Below are positions 59,740 through 62,500 of a DNA stretch of 62,500 bases, one piece after another (the first letter of the stretch is position 1; the number at the start of each line of letters is the position of its first letter). The translations under genes and the position numbers were made by a program. Below the pieces are notes generated by a model. It ran no database searches, had not been told where the DNA came from, and saw nothing but the letters and a program-made list of their open reading frames with translations. The stretch lies in contig CAUYUJ010013903.1 in NCBI GenBank assembly GCA_963575745.1, positions 334,230 through 396,729 of the forward strand. Reading direction: 5' to 3'. Origin of the DNA: Prorocentrum cordatum. Lineage: Eukaryota; Sar; Dinophyceae; Prorocentrales; Prorocentraceae.

Positions 59740-59995
59740 CCCACGTGGAACGCCTCCGGCGACCCAGAATCGGTCGGGGGTGGACAGAGCCCCCACCAGT
59801 GACACGTCGATCAGTGCATTGTCCGTGTTCGGCTCTCGAGGTGGCGCCGTGGCCGCTAGTTCCCAGGCTCGCGCCCGCCGGGTTTGGGCCCCAGGTCGTT
59901 CTCACTAAGCCACGTTTTGCCAAAGGGAGGTCTGTCCGTCCCCGAAGTCGGTCGAGGCCGGACGATCGGACGTTTCGGCAACGTTTCGATCGTTC
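59740..59995. mobile_element. Family I fragment interrupted by family J
   Basis: CCACGTGGAACGCCTCCGGC GACCCAGAATCGGTCG (to 59776), then J (59777-59946), then GTCGGTCGAGGCCGGACGAT CGGACGTTTCGG, which continues the I interior as seen at 27575-27600. Confidence 0.75.
59777..59946. repeat. Family J element, copy 2, nested in family I
   Basis: GGGGTGGACAGAGCCCCCAC at left, GGTCTGTCCGTCCCCGAA at right. Shared interior with copy 1 (TGTCCGTGTTCGGCTCTCG, TCTCACTAAGCCACGTTTTG). Flanked by ATCGGTCG and GTCGGTCG (7 of 8 equal). Confidence 0.8.
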
Positions 59996-60171
59996 GCAGG
60001 CATCTCTCGCGACGTGGCGCCGCCGGCCTGCCGACGGCACGCCTGCGCCCCGCCCTTGGGGCACGGCGTGCAGCGGAGAAGCCCCGGCAGGGGGGCAGCG
60101 TGCACGGGAGGCTCCCGCGCGCAGCGTGCACGCGCACGTTCGAAGCTTCCCTTTTGGGGGATGGCGTGCTT

Positions 60172-60222
60172 TGAGGAGGAGGAGGAGGAGGAGGAGGAGG
60201 AGGAGGAGGAGGAGGAGGAGGG
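60172..60222. repeat. GGA tract
   Basis: About sixteen GGA triplets. Confidence 0.95.
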
Positions 60223-60231
60223 TGTTGCACA

Positions 60232-60395
60232 TGATCTTCGCGACGCCAGCCGTACATGGGGGCGCCGCGTCGCCGACGCAGCGGCGGTGCGGCTCGAAGC
60301 GGAGCCCGATGTTCTTCACGCCGACGTCGCCGATGCATCGGCGGTGCATCAGAGATGCGGCGCGATCCTCCGACCTTATCCATTCCGTGCCCATT
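60232..60395. repeat. Family H element, copy 3
   Basis: GCCGATGCATCGGCGGTGCA interior and GATGCGGCGCGATCCTCCGA CC right end; the left end is eroded. Confidence 0.65.
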
Positions 60396-60441
60396 GGGAA
60401 GTCTCTACAGAGGCTGGGTCACCAGTAAAAAGACTTCTTCT

Positions 60442-60581
60442 GCGGCGAGCCTGGGAGGGAAGTGAGAAGGGGCGGGCCTTCTCAGACGGCTCGGATATCA
60501 GAAGGCGCGACGGCTTTTGAAAAATGTCGACGCCTTCTGAGAAGGCCTTCTCAGTCTCATTTCCCCCCTCGATCTCCGCCG
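60442..60581. repeat. Family B element, short copy
   Basis: GCGGCGAGCCTGGGAGGGAA GTGAGAAGG and GAGAAGGCCTTCTCAGTCTC ATTTCCCCCCTCGATCTCCG. CTTCT flanks both ends (60434-60438 and 60583-60587). Confidence 0.75.
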
Positions 60582-61277
60582 GCTTCTGGTGATTGCGCAC
60601 CTTTTCCCCTGCATGGCGGAAGCGTTGTTTCGGTAGCTGCTTTTCTGCCTCTGCGAGTTCGTACGTAGGCTTTCTGCGCCAGTGCCCCGTCTCGACGCGG
60701 CGTCGTGTGTGTGTGTGTGTGCGTGTGTGCGTGTGTGCGAGAGTCGGGCAGCGCCACTCGGGGGCAGTGTTGGCGGCGCCAGGGTGGCGTCCCATCGGCT
60801 TCCAGGCCGCGTGCGCGCTACGACGCTGCGGCCAAGCCGGTTGTGCGTGCCCTTGTGGGGCTGTCGGTCCTGGCCGTGCTTGGGGCGCCGGCATCAAGGG
60901 CAGCGACAGGGTGGGGCTGCGCTTAGGGGGGGCGATGTATCGAGGTTTGAGGTTTCGGGTATTTTCGTTGGTTCTCGGCGGCTTTCCAGCCTCAGGGTGC
61001 CTTCAGCGGCTGCGCCTCGCCGAGGGCATTCCAGGGGGCCGGGATCGTCCCGAACGGCCATCAGAGAGCCGAGCTATGGCCCGACAGCCAGGGGGGGAAG
61101 CATCGACCCCCGATTGCCGACTCGTCGCCGACATGGGCCCGACAGCCCACCCCGCCCAGGAGCGCGAGCATTCGCTACCAGGGCCCTATCGCCAATCCGT
61201 CAGCGATGTAATCGCCGATTCAAGAACCTTGTCCCCCCCCCCTGAGCCGGTCCCACCCGTCACGTTGCGGTCAAGCA
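60582..61277. other. No gene recognised; (TG)n at 60704-60738
   Basis: A plus frame 60593-61294 is open for 233 residues, but its centre is the (TG)n tract (poly-Cys/Val) and no domain is visible. Confidence 0.35.
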
Positions 61278-61495
61278 ATGGCGAAGCGTCCTAGCTTTCT
61301 ATAGGCCTACCAAACAATGTTCTAAGAACCTGCTGTGGTCTCCACGAAGCGTTCTTAGAACATGTCTGGCTGGGACTGTCTTGTTCTGCCACATCGGGCT
61401 TATGTTCTAAGGACATTGCTTTTGTCATTAGAACATTTGTGGGTTCTGAAAACATATCGTGGTAGGCCTATAGGGATGCCGGGACGGTCGGTCCC
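61278..61495 (+). repeat. Family G element, copy 3 (reference)
   Basis: Flank ATGGCGAAGCGTCCTAGC, core 61300-61472 with inverted termini TATAGGCCTACCAAACAATG and ATATCGTGGTAGGCCTATA, three TTCTAAGAAC-like palindromes inside, then GGGATGCCGGGACGGTCGGT CCC. Confidence 0.8.
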
Positions 61496-61619
61496 TTCTC
61501 AATGGGAAGCCACCACCGGGTGCACTGGACATCGGGGGTCTGGGATCGAGAGGAGATGCTGGGCGTCTCTGCGGGTCCTCGAGAGGGGCTTCCTGGGAGG
61601 TCCAGGGCGTTCGTTTGCC

Positions 61620-61795
61620 CAGGAGGAGGAGGAGGAAGAGGAGGAGGAGGAGGAGGGGGAGGAGGAGGAGGAGGAGGGGGAGGAAGAGGGGGAGGAGGAG
61701 GAGGGGGAGGAGGAGGAGGAGGAGAAGGAGGAAAAGGAGGGTGAGGAGGAGGAGGACGAGGACGAGGAGGAGGAGAAGGAGGAGGAGAAGGATCC
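61620..61795. repeat. GGA tract
   Basis: Purine triplets with GGGG, AAG and GAC interruptions. Confidence 0.9.
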
Positions 61796-62500
61796 CGTTT
61801 CCCCAAGGCGTCCGCTTCCTTTCAGCCGCTTCCCAGCTCTACACAATCCTTGACGCGTGGGTTGCGCGGGGCGCGAGCGGGGCACCTCGCCCGCGCGCGC
61901 GCGAGGGGGTGCTCGGTAGGCGTATGTCCGGAGTGGCTCCCGGCGCAGGTCCGCTCTGTCGGAGGAGGTAAGAAAAGGAGGCGGAGGTGGCCAAGAGCCA
62001 GGCGGCTTTCCTCAAGAACGGAGGGGACAGGGGGCGAGAGTGCTGACAGGGAGGAGCAAATCAGTAATCGAGGGATATATTTAGTTGTGAAGTTCCCCCC
62101 CCTGCTTCTCTTGGGGGGGAACAAACTCCGCCCCTCCTGCTTCTCCTCCTCCTCATAGTCCTCCTCCTCTTCCTCCTCCTCTATTATTGACGCTTCGCGT
62201 AACCCCACCAGCCCGACTGACGACTGCTCGTGTGTCTTTCGGATGCTTGTGCATGGCAGACCCCCTGGGTCCCCGCGCACTCCATTCCCGTCGAGGTTGG
62301 AGACTTCCATTGTTCAGTTAGTATCTCAGAGAGCACCAGTACTGTGGCCTCTGATACGGTGGGGGTCTTGCATCGCGCCATTTTGGCAGCGTAATTACTT
62401 CTCCCTGCGTGCTGGTTTCGCCTTCAGACTCCCTGGGCAGCAGCACCCTTGCACCCGCCGCCCGGCGCCGGCCGCGGCACGCGCGCGTCCCGGCCAATTC
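61796..62500. other. No gene recognised; contains TTGACGCTTCGCGTA module
   Basis: ATTATTGACGCTTCGCGTAA CCCCACCAGCCC at 62185-62216 repeats the module at 56017. A small minus frame (62184-62381) is open but shares its C-terminus with the repeat, so it is not a supported gene. Confidence 0.4.

Noticed and set aside
1-62500. tRNA, rRNA, telomeric repeat, LTR retrotransposon or bacterial operon signals
   Set aside because: Read for on both strands; no convincing tRNA B-box, rRNA segment, telomere array, long terminal repeat or operon structure was found. Absence by eye is not proof.

Overview
This window looks like gene-poor, transposon-saturated eukaryotic nuclear DNA, most likely from a dinoflagellate (inference). 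The reasons are the retrotransposon protein type at 2-7 kb, the very high density of G+C-rich palindromic short elements, long trinucleotide tracts on every scale, and almost no recognisable host genes. I see no rRNA, tRNA, CRISPR or prokaryotic features. No complete host gene is supported.

Layout. 0-1.5 kb: nested short repeats. 1.8-7.2 kb: the only substantial protein-coding unit, a non-LTR (LINE) retrotransposon. ORF1 is intact (Cys-rich finger, coiled coil). ORF2 is decayed: an endonuclease fragment, then a middle segment that reads on the minus strand, then a long RT-RNase H-zinc-finger frame. 7.2-15 kb: short inverted-repeat elements, a 1-kb GAT tract and three tandem-repeat arrays. 15.8-17.8, 26.4-27.2, 39.5-41.4 and (eroded) about 46.8-47.4 kb: copies of one composite repeat made of a fixed leader, GGA tracts, an 84-bp minisatellite and a fixed tail. 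19.9-21.1 kb: a 365-bp tandem repeat that appears to split an older element. 23.6-25.7 and 53.2-54.4 kb: unique-looking sequence of more balanced composition. 28-34 kb: a cluster of inverted-repeat elements plus one RNA-recognition-motif exon fragment (32.5 kb). 36-39 and 44-46 kb: further short elements. 50-62.5 kb: several demonstrable element-in-element insertions, a second RRM fragment (55.3 kb), and more GGA tracts.

I label repeat families with letters. A: palindrome with GCGGATTTCTTGGATCCGCG core. B: CGGCGGCGAGCG termini with AGAAGGCCTTCT interior. C and D: minisatellites. E: TACAGTCGACCCG termini. F: GTCGGGCATGTCC termini. G: TTCTAAGAAC-rich. H: GATGGGGTCGGAGGA termini. I, J, K, L, M, P: described at their entries. 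Most are non-autonomous, encode nothing, and are probably mobilised in trans. Three insertions have target-site duplications or host-element boundaries clear enough to read directly: a hAT-like element inside an E element (54.6 kb), a J inside an I (59.8 kb), and an L inside an E flanked by an exact 42-bp direct repeat (51.8-52.1 kb).

All assignments are from reading the sequence alone. Family boundaries are approximate to a few bases unless a duplication fixes them.
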